DNA of 64,000 nt from Enterococcus sp. DIV0212c (GTDB lineage Bacteria; Bacillota; Bacilli; Lactobacillales; Enterococcaceae), in contig NZ_JAFREN010000015.1 in NCBI RefSeq assembly GCF_017377505.1, positions 1 to 64,000 of the forward strand, read 5' to 3'. Of the stretch, positions 8,593 to 18,112 are shown one piece after another (within the stretch, counting starts at the first letter, position 1; every line of letters starts with the position of its first letter). The position numbers and the translations under genes are program-made. The notes below the pieces were generated by a model. The model was not told the DNA's origin, did no database searches, and worked only from the letters and a program-made list of their open reading frames with translations.

Positions 8593-9231
8593 TTATTTTG
8601 CATCGATATAGCTGTATAACGTATACTTGGAAATATTGAAGAAATTAGCGACTTTATCGCCAGATTTGGTTACAAGAAAAGCACCTTTACTATTTAAAAA
8701 CTGGATACATTTGATCTTATCGTCTTTGGTCATTAAAGGCACTGGTTTGCCTACTAATTTAACGGATTCTTCAATTAAATCATCTAAGAGCTCATTGATA
8801 TCTTGAGGAATATAATCTGGTTCTTTGTTATCATCATCTTCATCGATCGTAATAAGTGATTTTAAAGTTGATTCAGCAGCGATCAGTGCAGTGATGTCAT
8901 AATTGATTGCAAAAATACCATCTAGACTACCTGACTTATCTTTGAAGTAAACAGTACTTGATTTTAAAATACGACCATCATGCGTTCGTGTTAAATAATT
9001 AATATGATCGATCAAATCAGCAGGATCTTTTTTCAATGCTTCTAAAACGACTTGAGACGGTCCATCTCCAAGTTGACGAGAAGAAACATGACCGTTTTCA
9101 ATAGAAACGATTGTATTGTTGACATTATTTTCATTGATTTTATGGATGACTATCTCACAATTATCGCCGAATTGGCCTGCTAAAGCTTTGGCTACTTGAG
9201 TAAGAAAGTTTAATTTTTCATCTGAGAGCAT
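8593..9231 (-). CDS. YheO/DauR-family PAS-domain transcriptional regulator
   Basis: 212 aa. Residues 1-125 fit the PAS-like YheO domain (for example G-P-S-Q-V near 75 and the F-K-D-K-S-G-x-L-x-G-I-F-A-I-N-Y-D run near 105). Residues 150-212 fit the C-terminal HTH_22 domain (SKGAFL...VANFFNISKYTLYSYI). The start is at the ATG with AAAGGAG 7 bases upstream. It is divergent from the ssnA operon and separated by a 391-base regulatory region, so it is the most obvious local regulator of purine breakdown. The effector and operator are unknown. Confidence 0.85.
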   Translation of the reverse strand: MLSDEKLNFLTQVAKALAGQFGDNCEIVIHKINENNVNNTIVSIENGHVSSRQLGDGPSQVVLEALKKDPADLIDHINYLTRTHDGRILKSSTVYFKDKSGSLDGIFAINYDITALIAAESTLKSLITIDEDDDNKEPDYIPQDINELLDDLIEESVKLVGKPVPLMTKDDKIKCIQFLNSKGAFLVTKSGDKVANFFNISKYTLYSYIDAK

Positions 9232-9346
9232 AGGTTCACTCCTTTCTAAAAGAGGTTGATCAAACAGTTAAATTGATAGTTCTTTCAAAAAAACAGGTAT
9301 ATGTCATATCAGAAAGAAGCTAGTTTATCAATTAGCTTTGTGTGTA

Positions 9347-9375
9347 ATGATATCATGCGATAAATCATAATACAA
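9347..9375 (-). promoter_or_regulatory. Possible promoter of the YheO-like gene, with palindrome
   Basis: On the minus strand TTGTAT (9370-9375), 17 bases, TATCAT (9347-9352). The -10 overlaps a perfect 10-base palindrome ATGATATCAT (9347-9356). A further inverted repeat AAGCTA/TAGCTT spans 9317-9338 in the leader. Confidence 0.45.
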
Positions 9376-9393
9376 GACAATGGGCACACTGCA

Positions 9394-9411
9394 CTAAAAA
9401 ATATTTTTTAG
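9394..9411. promoter_or_regulatory. Perfect 18-bp AT-rich palindrome (candidate operator) upstream of ssnA
   Basis: CTAAAAAATATTTTTTAG is its own reverse complement. It lies just upstream of the -35 of the ssnA promoter. The right half (TTTTTTAGGT, 9404-9413) is repeated 20 bases downstream (9424-9433), two helical turns away. Near-identical sequences lie before xdh (26083-26100) and the flavodoxin operon (34098-34130). Confidence 0.55.
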
Positions 9412-9417
9412 GTAGCA

Positions 9418-9446
9418 TTGTTTTTTTTTAGGTTAGGTGGTATAAT
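9418..9446 (+). promoter_or_regulatory. Promoter of the ssnA-ygfK operon
   Basis: TTGTTT (9418-9423), 17 bases, TATAAT (9441-9446), with an extended -10 TGG. This is the best promoter match in the region. Transcription would start near 9453, giving a leader of about 170 bases. Confidence 0.75.
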
Positions 9447-9484
9447 TTACTCGAGTTAAAGGAAATTACTACTATAACTAATAT

Positions 9485-9581
9485 TGAGAGCGCTTTATTC
9501 ACGGGCGGATGAAAGTATTTTAAGTTATCTAACATCCGCTTTAGTGAATAATTGAACTATCTATATTTGAAAGCGATTTCT
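9485..9581 (+). promoter_or_regulatory. ssnA leader: two cre-like sites and a large hairpin
   Basis: TGAAAGCGATTTCT (9568-9581) matches the CcpA cre consensus TGNAANCGNTNNCA except at the last base. TGAGAGCGCTTTAT (9485-9498) is a weaker match. Between them a hairpin pairs TTATTCAC (9495-9502) with GTGAATAA (9544-9551), then GCGGATG (9505-9511) with CATCCGC (9533-9539). Both cre-like sites lie downstream of the promoter, as expected for roadblock-type carbon catabolite repression. I do not recognise a known riboswitch. Confidence 0.55.
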
Positions 9582-9625
9582 ATGTTGGTTGGAAAATAAA
9601 AACGAAATAAATAGGAGGGTCAATG

Positions 9626-10960
9626 ATGTTATTAGTAGGAAATGGACGGCTGATTGCCAGAGATAGTGAAGGCACGTTTTATGACGATGGCTGTGTTGCA
9701 ATGGAAGGACAATTAATTACACGTGTTGGAAATACTGCTGATTTGCGTAAAGAATTTCCTGAGGCTGATTTTATTGATGCTAAAGGTGGAGTAATCATGC
9801 CGGGATTCATCAATATGCATAACCATATTTACAGTACATTTGCCAGAGGCTTGAGTATCAATGGATATCATCCTAAAAATTTTATGGATATCTTAGAAGG
9901 ACAATGGTGGCGGATCGATCGAACACTGAATTTGCAAGATTCATATCACAGTGCAAAAATTGCTTACTTGGACAGTATCAAAAATGGCGTGACTACTGTC
10001 TTTGATCATCATGCCAGTTATGGAGCAATCGAAGGCAGCTTAACACAATTATCTAATGCGGCAGATGAATTAGGCGTTCGAACTTGTTTGTGTTATGAGG
10101 TTTCTGATCGAGATGGTGAAGAAAAGATGAAGGCAGCGGTGAGAGAAAATACTGATTTTATAAAAACGAGCAGTGCCAGAAAAGATGATATGCAAAAAGC
10201 TATGATGGGGATGCATGCGGCGTTTACTTTGTCAGATAAATCTATGGAATACTGTGCAGCAAATACACCAGAAGGCATTGGTTATCACATTCATATTGCT
10301 GAAGATATTGCGGATGTATATGATTCATTGGATAAATATGGGAAACCAATCGTTAATCGTTTGTACGACTTAGGTATTTTGGGTAAACAAACAATGGCAG
10401 GGCATTGCATCCATATCGGTCCACATGAAATGGAACTTTTACGTGACACAAATACAATGGTTGTGACCAATCCAGAATCGAATATGGGTAATGCAGTAGG
10501 GTGTCCACCAGCAATGCGCATGTTGAATGAATATGGCATTTTGATGGGACTTGGAACGGATGGCTATACCAATGATATTACTGAATCATATAAAGTAGGA
10601 AACATCATTCATAAGCATCACCTGGCAAACCCTAACGCCGCTTGGGCAGAAATTCCTAAGATGCTATTTACTAACAATGCACAAATGGCTAATCGTTATT
10701 TCAAAACAAAATTAGGTGTGCTGGAAGCAGGCGCTGCAGCAGATGTGATTGTTTTAGATTATAAAGGACCAACACCAATGAACAAAGATAATTATAATTC
10801 CCATATACTTTTCGGAATGAATGGCGGTGCAGTTACTGATACGATTATCAATGGTGAAATCCGCATGAAAAATAGAGAAGTACAAGGAATAGATGAGGAA
10901 AAAATTTGGAAGGATGCTCAAGCTCAAGCGCAATCACTTTGGACAAGAATCAACGGTTAG
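9626..10960 (+). CDS. ssnA: Putative aminohydrolase SsnA
   Basis: 444 aa from the ATG at 9626 (AGGAGGG ends 6 bases upstream; an adjacent ATG at 9623 is slightly too close). It is a metal-dependent amidohydrolase of the chlorohydrolase/guanine-deaminase type. Visible metal ligands are H-N-H in FINMHNHIYS (about residue 66), H-I-H in YHIHIAED, the His of AGHCIHIG, and the Asp of GLGTDGYTND. In purine-degrading gut bacteria ssnA is always found with ygfK, hyuA and the yge genes, and it is thought to act on a purine or ureide intermediate. The exact reaction is not readable from the sequence. First gene of the operon. Confidence 0.9.
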   Translation: MLLVGNGRLIARDSEGTFYDDGCVAMEGQLITRVGNTADLRKEFPEADFIDAKGGVIMPGFINMHNHIYSTFARGLSINGYHPKNFMDILEGQWWRIDRTLNLQDSYHSAKIAYLDSIKNGVTTVFDHHASYGAIEGSLTQLSNAADELGVRTCLCYEVSDRDGEEKMKAAVRENTDFIKTSSARKDDMQKAMMGMHAAFTLSDKSMEYCAANTPEGIGYHIHIAEDIADVYDSLDKYGKPIVNRLYDLGILGKQTMAGHCIHIGPHEMELLRDTNTMVVTNPESNMGNAVGCPPAMRMLNEYGILMGLGTDGYTNDITESYKVGNIIHKHHLANPNAAWAEIPKMLFTNNAQMANRYFKTKLGVLEAGAAADVIVLDYKGPTPMNKDNYNSHILFGMNGGAVTDTIINGEIRMKNREVQGIDEEKIWKDAQAQAQSLWTRING

Positions 10961-11002
10961 TCACATTAATAGACTAGAAAAAATAAAAAAGGAGTGACAA
11001 AC

Positions 11003-14000
11003 ATGAGTGACATCATGCATCCGATCTCGATCGACGGGTTACTGAACTGGATTTTAAACGAATATAAAAATGAATCAACTATTTTTGGTGTCAGAAAATT
11101 TTATCAAGCAGACGGAACAAAAACGATTCCTTTATTTGGCGAAAAAATGGAAACACCATGTGGCCCCGCAGCTGGTCCCCATACTCAATTATCACAAAAT
11201 ATTATTGCTTCTTATCTAACTGGGTCTCGTTTTTTTGAAGTTAAAACCGTTCAGATCATCGATGGCGAAGATTTGCCGGTGAGTAAACCTTGTATTACGG
11301 CAGCTGATGAATGTTACAACGTAGAATGGTCGACTGAGTTACGAGTGCCTCAAGCCTATGATGAATATGTAAAGGCATGGTTTATCTTGAAATTGCTAAG
11401 TAAAGAACTGAACTTAGGTGATCCTGATGGGTTTATCTTCAATATGAGTGTGGGCTATGATTTAGCAGGGATTCAATCACCAAAAGTAGATAAATACATT
11501 ACAGATATGCAAAATGCCGAAGAAACACCGATTTGGCAAGAATGTAAAAAAGCAGCATATAAATTCCTACCTCAATTTAAACGAATCGATCAAGAATATA
11601 TAGAAACGATCAGTCCAAAAGTTTGCCGCTCAATTACCCTTTCAACATTGCATGGTTGTCCATCAGATGAAATCGAACGAATTACTACTTATTTATTGGA
11701 AACTAAAGGCTTGAATTCATTTATCAAATGCAATCCAACGATGCTGGGTTATGAATATACACGTCAAACAATGGATGACTTAGGTTTTGATTATATGGTT
11801 TTTGATGATCATCATTTCTTAGAAGATTTACAGTTTGAAGATGCAGTTCCAATGCTGACACGTTTGCAAGCACTAGCCGATAGCAAAGGCCTGAGCTTTG
11901 GTGTGAAAATCACTAATACATTTCCAGTGGGGATCGCTGAAGAAGAATTGCCTGGCGATGAAATGTATATGTCAGGACGTTCGCTCTTTCCTCTAAGTAT
12001 TTCCTTAGCGAAAAAATTATCAGACGCTTTTGATGGGAAACTGCAAATTTCTTATTCAGGCGGAGCAGATATTTTTAATATTAAAGAAATTTTTGATGCT
12101 GGAATTTGGCCGATCACAATGGCAACAACATTATTGAAACCAGGTGGGTATCAGCGCATGAATCAAGTAGCCAATTTACTTGGAGACTCAGCTTACCCGA
12201 ACCAAGTTCAAGTTAACTTAGAAAAGCTTACGACGATTGTTGAAAAAGCGAAGAGTCAAGCTCGCTATAAGAAATCAATCAAATTACCTGAAAGTCCCAA
12301 ATTACGGACTACGGTACCCTTGACGAATTGTTATACAGCGCCTTGCCGTAGTGATGGTGGCTGTCCAATCAACCAAGACATTCCTGCGTATCTTCGTTAT
12401 GTGAGCGAAGGCAATTATTTAGAGGCGTTAAAAGTGATTGTGGATAAAAATCCGTTGCCGTTTATTACTGGAACAATTTGTGCCCATCCATGTATGACAA
12501 AATGTACACGCCAGTTTTATGAAGGATCAATCAAAATTCGTGAAGCTAAACTTGAAGCTGCTGAACATGCCTTTGACGAATTGATGGCTACAATGGAAAA
12601 ACCAATTCGGAAAGAAAATGCGCCTAAAACAGCAGTTGTCGGTGGTGGCCCAGCAGGCATTTCGGCTGGATTCTTACTTGCTCGTGAAGGAATGCCTGTC
12701 ACTGTATTTGAAAAAGCCGAAACGATTGGCGGTGTCTGCAGCCAAATTGTACCAGAATTTAGAATTTCAATGAAATCGGTTCAAAACGATGTTGAGATGG
12801 CTAAATTTATGGGCGCTGAATTTAAGACTGGACAAGCGGCACCAAGTATCGAATCTTTGCGTGAACAAGGATATACCAACGTTATCTATGCAATCGGTGC
12901 TTGGAAACACGGCAAACTAAGATTAGAAACAGGAGATACGTTAAACTCATTAGAATTCCTAAAAGCAAATCGTGAGAATCCAGAAGTTAATCCTTATGGA
13001 GAGCAAATCATAGTTGTTGGTGGCGGTAATACAGCAATGGATTGTGCGAGAGCTGCAACTACGTTACCAGGCGTTAAAAAAGTATCCGTAGTTTATCGGA
13101 GAGATAAACGAAATATGCCAGCAGATGAGGAAGAATTGTATTTTGCTTTAGAAGATGGTGTAGAATTTTTAGAATTACTGTCACCGATTAAATTAGAGAA
13201 TGGTAGCCTAACTTGTGAAAAAATGCGCTTAGGTGAACGTGATGGCTCTGGTCGTCGTAAACCTGTAGCAACTGGTGAATTTACAGCAGTTCCCGCTGAT
13301 ACAGTGATTGCCGCAGTTGGTGAAAAAGTGGATACTGATTTTTACCAATCAATCGGCATTACAACGGATCAATATGGAAAAGTCGTATCAAATCATGAAA
13401 CTTTAGAGACAAGCTTAAAAGATGTCTACGTGATCGGTGATGCAAATCTAGGACCAGCAACGATTGTTGAAGCTATTGCAGACGCAACAAAAGCAGCTGA
13501 TAATATTTGTCAAATCCACAACAATCATTATGAACAAACCAATCTTAACGATGATAGAGCATCTGTTCGTAATAAACGAGGCATCTTAGAAACCAACGAA
13601 GCACTTTGTGGACAAGCTGGAAACTGTTTAGAATGTTCAACGATTTGTGAATCGTGTATGGATGTTTGTCCAAATCGAGCGAATATCGTTGTAAATGTCA
13701 AAGGGCAACCGCAGATCGTCCATATTGATCGGATGTGTAATGAATGTGGGAACTGTGAGACCTTCTGTCCGTATGCAAGTGCACCTTACAAAGACAAATT
13801 CACATTATTTAATACAGAAGTTGATTTTGAAAATAGTACGAATTCAGGTTTTTATGTAATCAATACGAGAGAAAAAACATGTTTGGTTCGTTTATGGGGG
13901 AATACATCAACGATTTGTTTAGATGAACAAGGAGTAGATATTCCGGCAGATATTATTGATTTAATGGATACGATGATCGAAGAATATGAATACTGTATGC

Positions 14001-14008
14001 AAATGTAA
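11003..14008 (+). CDS. ygfK: YgfK, multidomain iron-sulfur flavoprotein oxidoreductase
   Basis: 1001 aa; start at the ATG at 11003 with GGAG 8 bases upstream. Domains: a dihydroorotate-dehydrogenase-like N-terminal region (about 1-430); a cysteine-rich GltD/dihydropyrimidine-dehydrogenase-type segment (about 440-530, with GGCPINQDIP and CAHPCMTKC); an FAD-binding fold (VVGGGPAGISAG, about 543); an NAD(P)-binding fold (VVGGGNTAMDCA, about 670); and a C-terminal ferredoxin-like region with two cysteine groups (about 867-925, CxxCxxxC-type). Often annotated as a selenate reductase subunit, it is now linked to anaerobic purine breakdown. The layout suggests it reduces a pyrimidine- or ureide-like ring, and it could also accept electrons from the FAD-less hydroxylase at 26172. 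That role is inference. Confidence 0.9.
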   Translation: MSDIMHPISIDGLLNWILNEYKNESTIFGVRKFYQADGTKTIPLFGEKMETPCGPAAGPHTQLSQNIIASYLTGSRFFEVKTVQIIDGEDLPVSKPCITAADECYNVEWSTELRVPQAYDEYVKAWFILKLLSKELNLGDPDGFIFNMSVGYDLAGIQSPKVDKYITDMQNAEETPIWQECKKAAYKFLPQFKRIDQEYIETISPKVCRSITLSTLHGCPSDEIERITTYLLETKGLNSFIKCNPTMLGYEYTRQTMDDLGFDYMVFDDHHFLEDLQFEDAVPMLTRLQALADSKGLSFGVKITNTFPVGIAEEELPGDEMYMSGRSLFPLSISLAKKLSDAFDGKLQISYSGGADIFNIKEIFDAGIWPITMATTLLKPGGYQRMNQVANLLGDSAYPNQVQVNLEKLTTIVEKAKSQARYKKSIKLPESPKLRTTVPLTNCYTAPCRSDGGCPINQDIPAYLRYVSEGNYLEALKVIVDKNPLPFITGTICAHPCMTKCTRQFYEGSIKIREAKLEAAEHAFDELMATMEKPIRKENAPKTAVVGGGPAGISAGFLLAREGMPVTVFEKAETIGGVCSQIVPEFRISMKSVQNDVEMAKFMGAEFKTGQAAPSIESLREQGYTNVIYAIGAWKHGKLRLETGDTLNSLEFLKANRENPEVNPYGEQIIVVGGGNTAMDCARAATTLPGVKKVSVVYRRDKRNMPADEEELYFALEDGVEFLELLSPIKLENGSLTCEKMRLGERDGSGRRKPVATGEFTAVPADTVIAAVGEKVDTDFYQSIGITTDQYGKVVSNHETLETSLKDVYVIGDANLGPATIVEAIADATKAADNICQIHNNHYEQTNLNDDRASVRNKRGILETNEALCGQAGNCLECSTICESCMDVCPNRANIVVNVKGQPQIVHIDRMCNECGNCETFCPYASAPYKDKFTLFNTEVDFENSTNSGFYVINTREKTCLVRLWGNTSTICLDEQGVDIPADIIDLMDTMIEEYEYCMQM

Positions 14009-14057
14009 CAAGACATGAGTTGCGCAAAAACAACTTCTGAATGATGGAGGTTAAAAA

Positions 14058-15437
14058 ATGTCTATTCTTTTAAAAGGCGGAGTCGTTGTGTCCGTCCATG
14101 GTCGCCGTCAAGTAGATGTAAGAATCGATGGCGAAAAAATTGTTGAAGTAGGTACTAATTTAAAAGCAAAAGATTCTAGAGAAGAAGATGTTTCAGGATG
14201 TTTTCTTCTGCCAGGATTTATCGATGCCCATACTCATTTAGAGCTAAATAATGGCAAAGGATCAATGGGCACTGCAGATAATTTTTACACAGGAAGCAAA
14301 GCAGCTGTCGCTAAAGGTACAACTGCTGTGATCGATATGGCGACACCAAGTAAAGGCAGTTCACTAAAGGAATGTCTAGCTACATGGAATCATCTGGCTA
14401 GTGGTAATAGCTCGTGTGACTATACGTATCACATGTCGATCATTGAGTGGAATCCCAGTATAAAAAAAGAAATCGGAGAAATGCTTGAAGCTGGAATCAC
14501 GTCATTTAAGATGTATATGGCTTATGACAATTTAAGAACAACCGATGCTGAAATTTTTGAAGCGATGAGAGAAATCCAGAAGTATCAAGGGATGCTAGGC
14601 ATTCATTGCGAAAATGGGGATATGGTCAATGAGATGATCGCAAAATTTGTAGCGGAAGGGAAACTGTCGCCTCATTATCATCCTTTGACTAGACCCGATT
14701 CAGTCGAAGCAGAAGCTGTTGAACGCTACTTAATGATCGCCGATTTAGCAGGTTTACCAGTTAATATTGTTCACTTAAGTACGAAACGATCTTTAGAAGC
14801 TGTAAAACGAGCAAGAGCGCATAATCAAAAAGTCTATGTGGAAACCTGTCCGCAATATTTAGTTTTGGACGATCATTTATATGATGGACCTGATTTTGAA
14901 GGGGCAAAATATGTCTGCTCACCGCCATTACGTAGTATTAGTGATCAAAATGCTTTATGGGAAGGTGTAATCAATGGTCAAGTCAATACGATTTCAACTG
15001 ATCATTGTAGCTTTGATTTTGATGGACAAAAAACGATTGGAAAAGATGATTTTAGCAAAATTCCAAATGGTATGCCTGGCGTAGAAACTCGTCCAGAGTT
15101 GATTTATACCTATGGCGTGACAACTGGAAAAATCAGTTTGGAACGTATGGTAGGACTGCTTTCAGAAGACATTGCCAAACAATTTGCTTTATATCCGCAA
15201 AAAGGTGTAATTCAAGTTGGCAGTGATGCAGATATCGTTGTTTGGGATCCACAGACGGCAGGTGTTATTTCAGCGACAACGCAATTGCAAAATGTCGATT
15301 ATACACCCTATGATGGCATGCAGACCAAAGGCAGCGCGAGATCAGTGTATCTAAGAGGTCAAAAAGTTGCTGAACATGGTCAGGTTATCGTAGAAAAACA
15401 AGGGAAATTTATTTTTCGGGAAATAGCTACTAATTAA
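14058..15437 (+). CDS. hyuA: Dihydropyrimidinase/D-hydantoinase family hydrolase (HyuA-like)
   Basis: 459 aa cyclic amidohydrolase. Metal ligands are in GFIDAHTHLE (H-T-H, about residue 60), the carboxylated-lysine site in SFKMYMAYDN (about 153), later His in GIHCEN and NIVHLST, and the Asp region STDHCSFD. It opens cyclic ureides between N and C=O. Lying between ygfK and dpaL, it probably opens the reduced ring made by YgfK to a ureido acid. The family is certain; the substrate is inferred from context. Confidence 0.9.
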   Translation: MSILLKGGVVVSVHGRRQVDVRIDGEKIVEVGTNLKAKDSREEDVSGCFLLPGFIDAHTHLELNNGKGSMGTADNFYTGSKAAVAKGTTAVIDMATPSKGSSLKECLATWNHLASGNSSCDYTYHMSIIEWNPSIKKEIGEMLEAGITSFKMYMAYDNLRTTDAEIFEAMREIQKYQGMLGIHCENGDMVNEMIAKFVAEGKLSPHYHPLTRPDSVEAEAVERYLMIADLAGLPVNIVHLSTKRSLEAVKRARAHNQKVYVETCPQYLVLDDHLYDGPDFEGAKYVCSPPLRSISDQNALWEGVINGQVNTISTDHCSFDFDGQKTIGKDDFSKIPNGMPGVETRPELIYTYGVTTGKISLERMVGLLSEDIAKQFALYPQKGVIQVGSDADIVVWDPQTAGVISATTQLQNVDYTPYDGMQTKGSARSVYLRGQKVAEHGQVIVEKQGKFIFREIATN

Positions 15438-15494
15438 CAAAAGGAATCAATCAACCTGTGTTGATTTAAATAAATAGATGGAGGGGAAAATTTT

Positions 15495-16688
15495 TTGGAA
15501 AAAATAAAATGGACGGCAAATGAAATGCCCAAAACAAATGATCAGTATTTAACACTGATGTTAAAGGAAACAATCGAAAAAGCCTTAGCTTTTCATCGTA
15601 GTTTCCCTCAATACAATCAGACGCCATTAGCTGAATTAAAAAATATGGCTGAACATTTAGGATTAAAGGATTTCTTTGTCAAAGATGAATCATATCGTTT
15701 TGGTTTAAACGCATTTAAGGTACTTGGTGGTTCGTTTGCTATGGCAAATTATATCGCCGAAAAACTAGGGAAAGATGTTGCTGACTTGACCTATGATGTT
15801 TTAACTTCTGATAAACTTCGAGATGAATTTGGCCAAGCGACATTCTTCACGGCCACAGATGGCAATCACGGTCGTGGTGTGGCTTGGGCAGCGAATAAAT
15901 TAGGACAAAAAGCAGTGGTCTTGATGCCGAAAGGTTCGACACAAACGCGCAAAGAAAATATCGAAAAAGAAGGCGCAAAAGTGACCATCGAAGAAGTCAA
16001 TTACGATGAATGTGTGCGCATGGCTAATAAAATGGCTGAAGAAACTGAAAACGGTGTCATGGTGCAAGATACGGCTTGGGATGGTTATGAAAAAATTCCA
16101 ACATGGATCATGCAAGGTTATGGAACGATGGCATTAGAGGCTTCACAACAACTAAAAGAAGCTGATAAAGAACGTCCTACACATGTTTTTGTTCAAGCGG
16201 GTGTTGGGAGTTTAGCGGGAGCTGTTGTTGGCTATTTTGCTAATCTTTATCCTGATAATCCACCAAAAATGATCGTTGTTGAAGCGCAAGCAGCAGATTG
16301 TTTGTATAAATCGGCAATCGAAAAAGATGGCAAGATTCGCTTTGTTGAAGGTGATTTGCAGACGATCATGGCAGGTCTGGCTTGTGGCGAACCAAATACG
16401 ATTTCATTTGATATTTTAGAAAACCATACATCAGTCTTTGTTTCAGCACCAGACTGGGTTTCAGAAAAAGGGATGAGAATGCTTGGCGCACCATTAAAAG
16501 GGGATCCGCAAGTCATTTCAGGAGAATCAGGAGCGGTAGCGATGGGCTTAGTGGCAACAGCAATGCAAGATCCTGACTATAAAGAGTTACGTGATGCACT
16601 GGAACTTGATGAAAATTCAACTGTTCTAATGTTCTCAACAGAAGGCGATACAGATCCAGATAACTATAAAAAAATCTTATGGAGGTAA
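15495..16688 (+). CDS. dpaL: 2,3-diaminopropionate ammonia-lyase (YgeX/DpaL)
   Basis: 397 aa PLP enzyme of fold type II. The PLP lysine is K75 in the run FGLNAFKVLGGS, followed by the ATDGNHGRGVAW motif. It converts 2,3-diaminopropionate to pyruvate and two ammonia. The start is a TTG (15495) with GGAGGGG upstream, an uncommon start that may limit its yield. It lies between the hydantoinase and ygeY genes (5-base gap to ygeY), so diaminopropionate is the expected product of the upstream steps. Confidence 0.93.
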   Translation: MEKIKWTANEMPKTNDQYLTLMLKETIEKALAFHRSFPQYNQTPLAELKNMAEHLGLKDFFVKDESYRFGLNAFKVLGGSFAMANYIAEKLGKDVADLTYDVLTSDKLRDEFGQATFFTATDGNHGRGVAWAANKLGQKAVVLMPKGSTQTRKENIEKEGAKVTIEEVNYDECVRMANKMAEETENGVMVQDTAWDGYEKIPTWIMQGYGTMALEASQQLKEADKERPTHVFVQAGVGSLAGAVVGYFANLYPDNPPKMIVVEAQAADCLYKSAIEKDGKIRFVEGDLQTIMAGLACGEPNTISFDILENHTSVFVSAPDWVSEKGMRMLGAPLKGDPQVISGESGAVAMGLVATAMQDPDYKELRDALELDENSTVLMFSTEGDTDPDNYKKILWR

Positions 16689-16693
16689 TATAA

Positions 16694-18010
16694 ATGGATT
16701 TCAATGAAATTAACAAAACAGCAGAAGGTTACAGAGAGGACATGATCAAATTTTTACGTGATTTAGTCAAAATTCCAGGAGAAAGTGCCGAAGAAGGCGC
16801 AAAAATGGATCGTGCGAAAGCCGAAATGACTAAATTAGGCTTTGATAAAATCGAAGTCGATCCTCAAGGAAATTTACTAGGATATATGGGAACAGGTAAA
16901 AAATTGATTGCATTTGATGGTCACATGGATACAGTTGGCATTGGTGAAATGAGCAACTGGGAATTTGATCCATATGATGGCTATGAAACGGATACTGAAA
17001 TTGGCGGACGCGGGACTTCCGACCAAGAAGGCGGCATCGTTTCTGCTGTTTACGGTGCGAAAATCATGAAAGATTTAGGACTGCTAAATGAAAAATATAC
17101 AGCACTAGTAACTGTTACCGTTCAAGAAGAAGATTGTGATGGATTATGCTGGCAATATATTATTCAAGAAGATAAGATTCGTCCAGAATTTGTAGTCTCA
17201 ACTGAACCAACGGATGGCGGAATTTATCGTGGTCAACGTGGTCGGATGGAAATTAAAGTTGAAGTCAAAGGTGTCTCTTGTCACGGATCAGCTCCTGAGC
17301 GTGGAGACAATGCTATTTATAAAATGGCTGATATTTTACAAGATGTTCGTGCATTAAACAATAATGGCGATACTGAAAGCACAGTGATTAGAGGCTTAGT
17401 CCGTATGCTTGATGAAAAATATAACCCTGAATGGAAAGAAGCACGTTTCTTAGGAAAAGGAACGGTGACAGCTTCACAAATCTTCCATTCGTCACCAAGC
17501 CGTTGTGCGGTAGCAGATGGTTGTACGGTTTCATTAGACCGTCGAATGACTGCTGGTGAAACATGGGAAAGCTGTTTAGAAGAAATTCGTCAATTACCTG
17601 CTGTTAAAAAGTATGGAGATGATGTTGTTGTCTCAATGTATGACTATGATCGTCCATCTTATACAGGTTTAACGTATCCAATCGAATGTTACTTCCCAAC
17701 TTGGGTGATTCCAGAAGAACATGGTGTAACAAAAGCGTTGATGGAAACCCATAGAAATCTATATGGCGAAGAACGTAAAGGATCGAAAGAAACGATCGAT
17801 ATGCGTAAAGCTCGTCCACTATTAGATAAATGGACATTCTCAACAAATGGTGTATCGATCATGGGCCGTAATGGGATTCCTTGTATTGGCTTTGGACCAG
17901 GAGCTGAAGCACAAGCACATGCACCAAATGAAAAAACATGGAAAGACGATTTAGTACGTTGTGCCGCAGTATATGCCGCATTGCCAACTGTATATTGTGA
18001 AAATAACTAA
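16694..18010 (+). CDS. ygeY: YgeY, M20-family metallohydrolase
   Basis: 438 aa. M20 motifs: FDGHMDTVG (metal His and Asp, about residue 76), [10 protein letters not shown] (bridging Asp, about 112), VQEEDCDG (catalytic and metal Glu, about 145), VVSTEPTD, and a late His in [10 protein letters not shown]20 enzymes include amidases that remove N-carbamoyl groups. Here it sits between the diaminopropionate lyase and the carbamoyltransferase-like YgeW, which suggests de-carbamoylation of a ureido-diaminopropionate intermediate. That is inference from context. The start codon follows GGAGG by 6 bases, and the gene is tightly linked to dpaL. Confidence 0.9.
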   Translation: MDFNEINKTAEGYREDMIKFLRDLVKIPGESAEEGAKMDRAKAEMTKLGFDKIEVDPQGNLLGYMGTGKKLIAFDGHMDTVGIGEMSNWEFDPYDGYETDTEIGGRGTSDQEGGIVSAVYGAKIMKDLGLLNEKYTALVTVTVQEEDCDGLCWQYIIQEDKIRPEFVVSTEPTDGGIYRGQRGRMEIKVEVKGVSCHGSAPERGDNAIYKMADILQDVRALNNNGDTESTVIRGLVRMLDEKYNPEWKEARFLGKGTVTASQIFHSSPSRCAVADGCTVSLDRRMTAGETWESCLEEIRQLPAVKKYGDDVVVSMYDYDRPSYTGLTYPIECYFPTWVIPEEHGVTKALMETHRNLYGEERKGSKETIDMRKARPLLDKWTFSTNGVSIMGRNGIPCIGFGPGAEAQAHAPNEKTWKDDLVRCAAVYAALPTVYCENN

Positions 18011-18026
18011 TCATCATTACTAAAAA

Positions 18027-18080
18027 CATCAGGTAAAAACGAACCGATATTCTGATGGGTAAAGGACATTAGGATATCGG
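18027..18080 (+). other. Interleaved inverted repeats between ygeY and ygeW
   Basis: CATCAG (18027-18032) pairs with CTGATG (18052-18057), while CCGATAT (18044-18050) pairs with ATATCGG (18074-18080). The arms interleave, so the two helices form a pseudoknot or compete. It lies in the 102-base gap before ygeW. Confidence 0.4.
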
Positions 18081-18112
18081 CTATCGTATTATTCATATAG
18101 AGGAGAAATGAC

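Noticed and set aside
9453..9622. Guanine (purine) riboswitch before ssnA
   Set aside because: The conserved core of the purine aptamer is not present; only a simple interrupted hairpin is seen.
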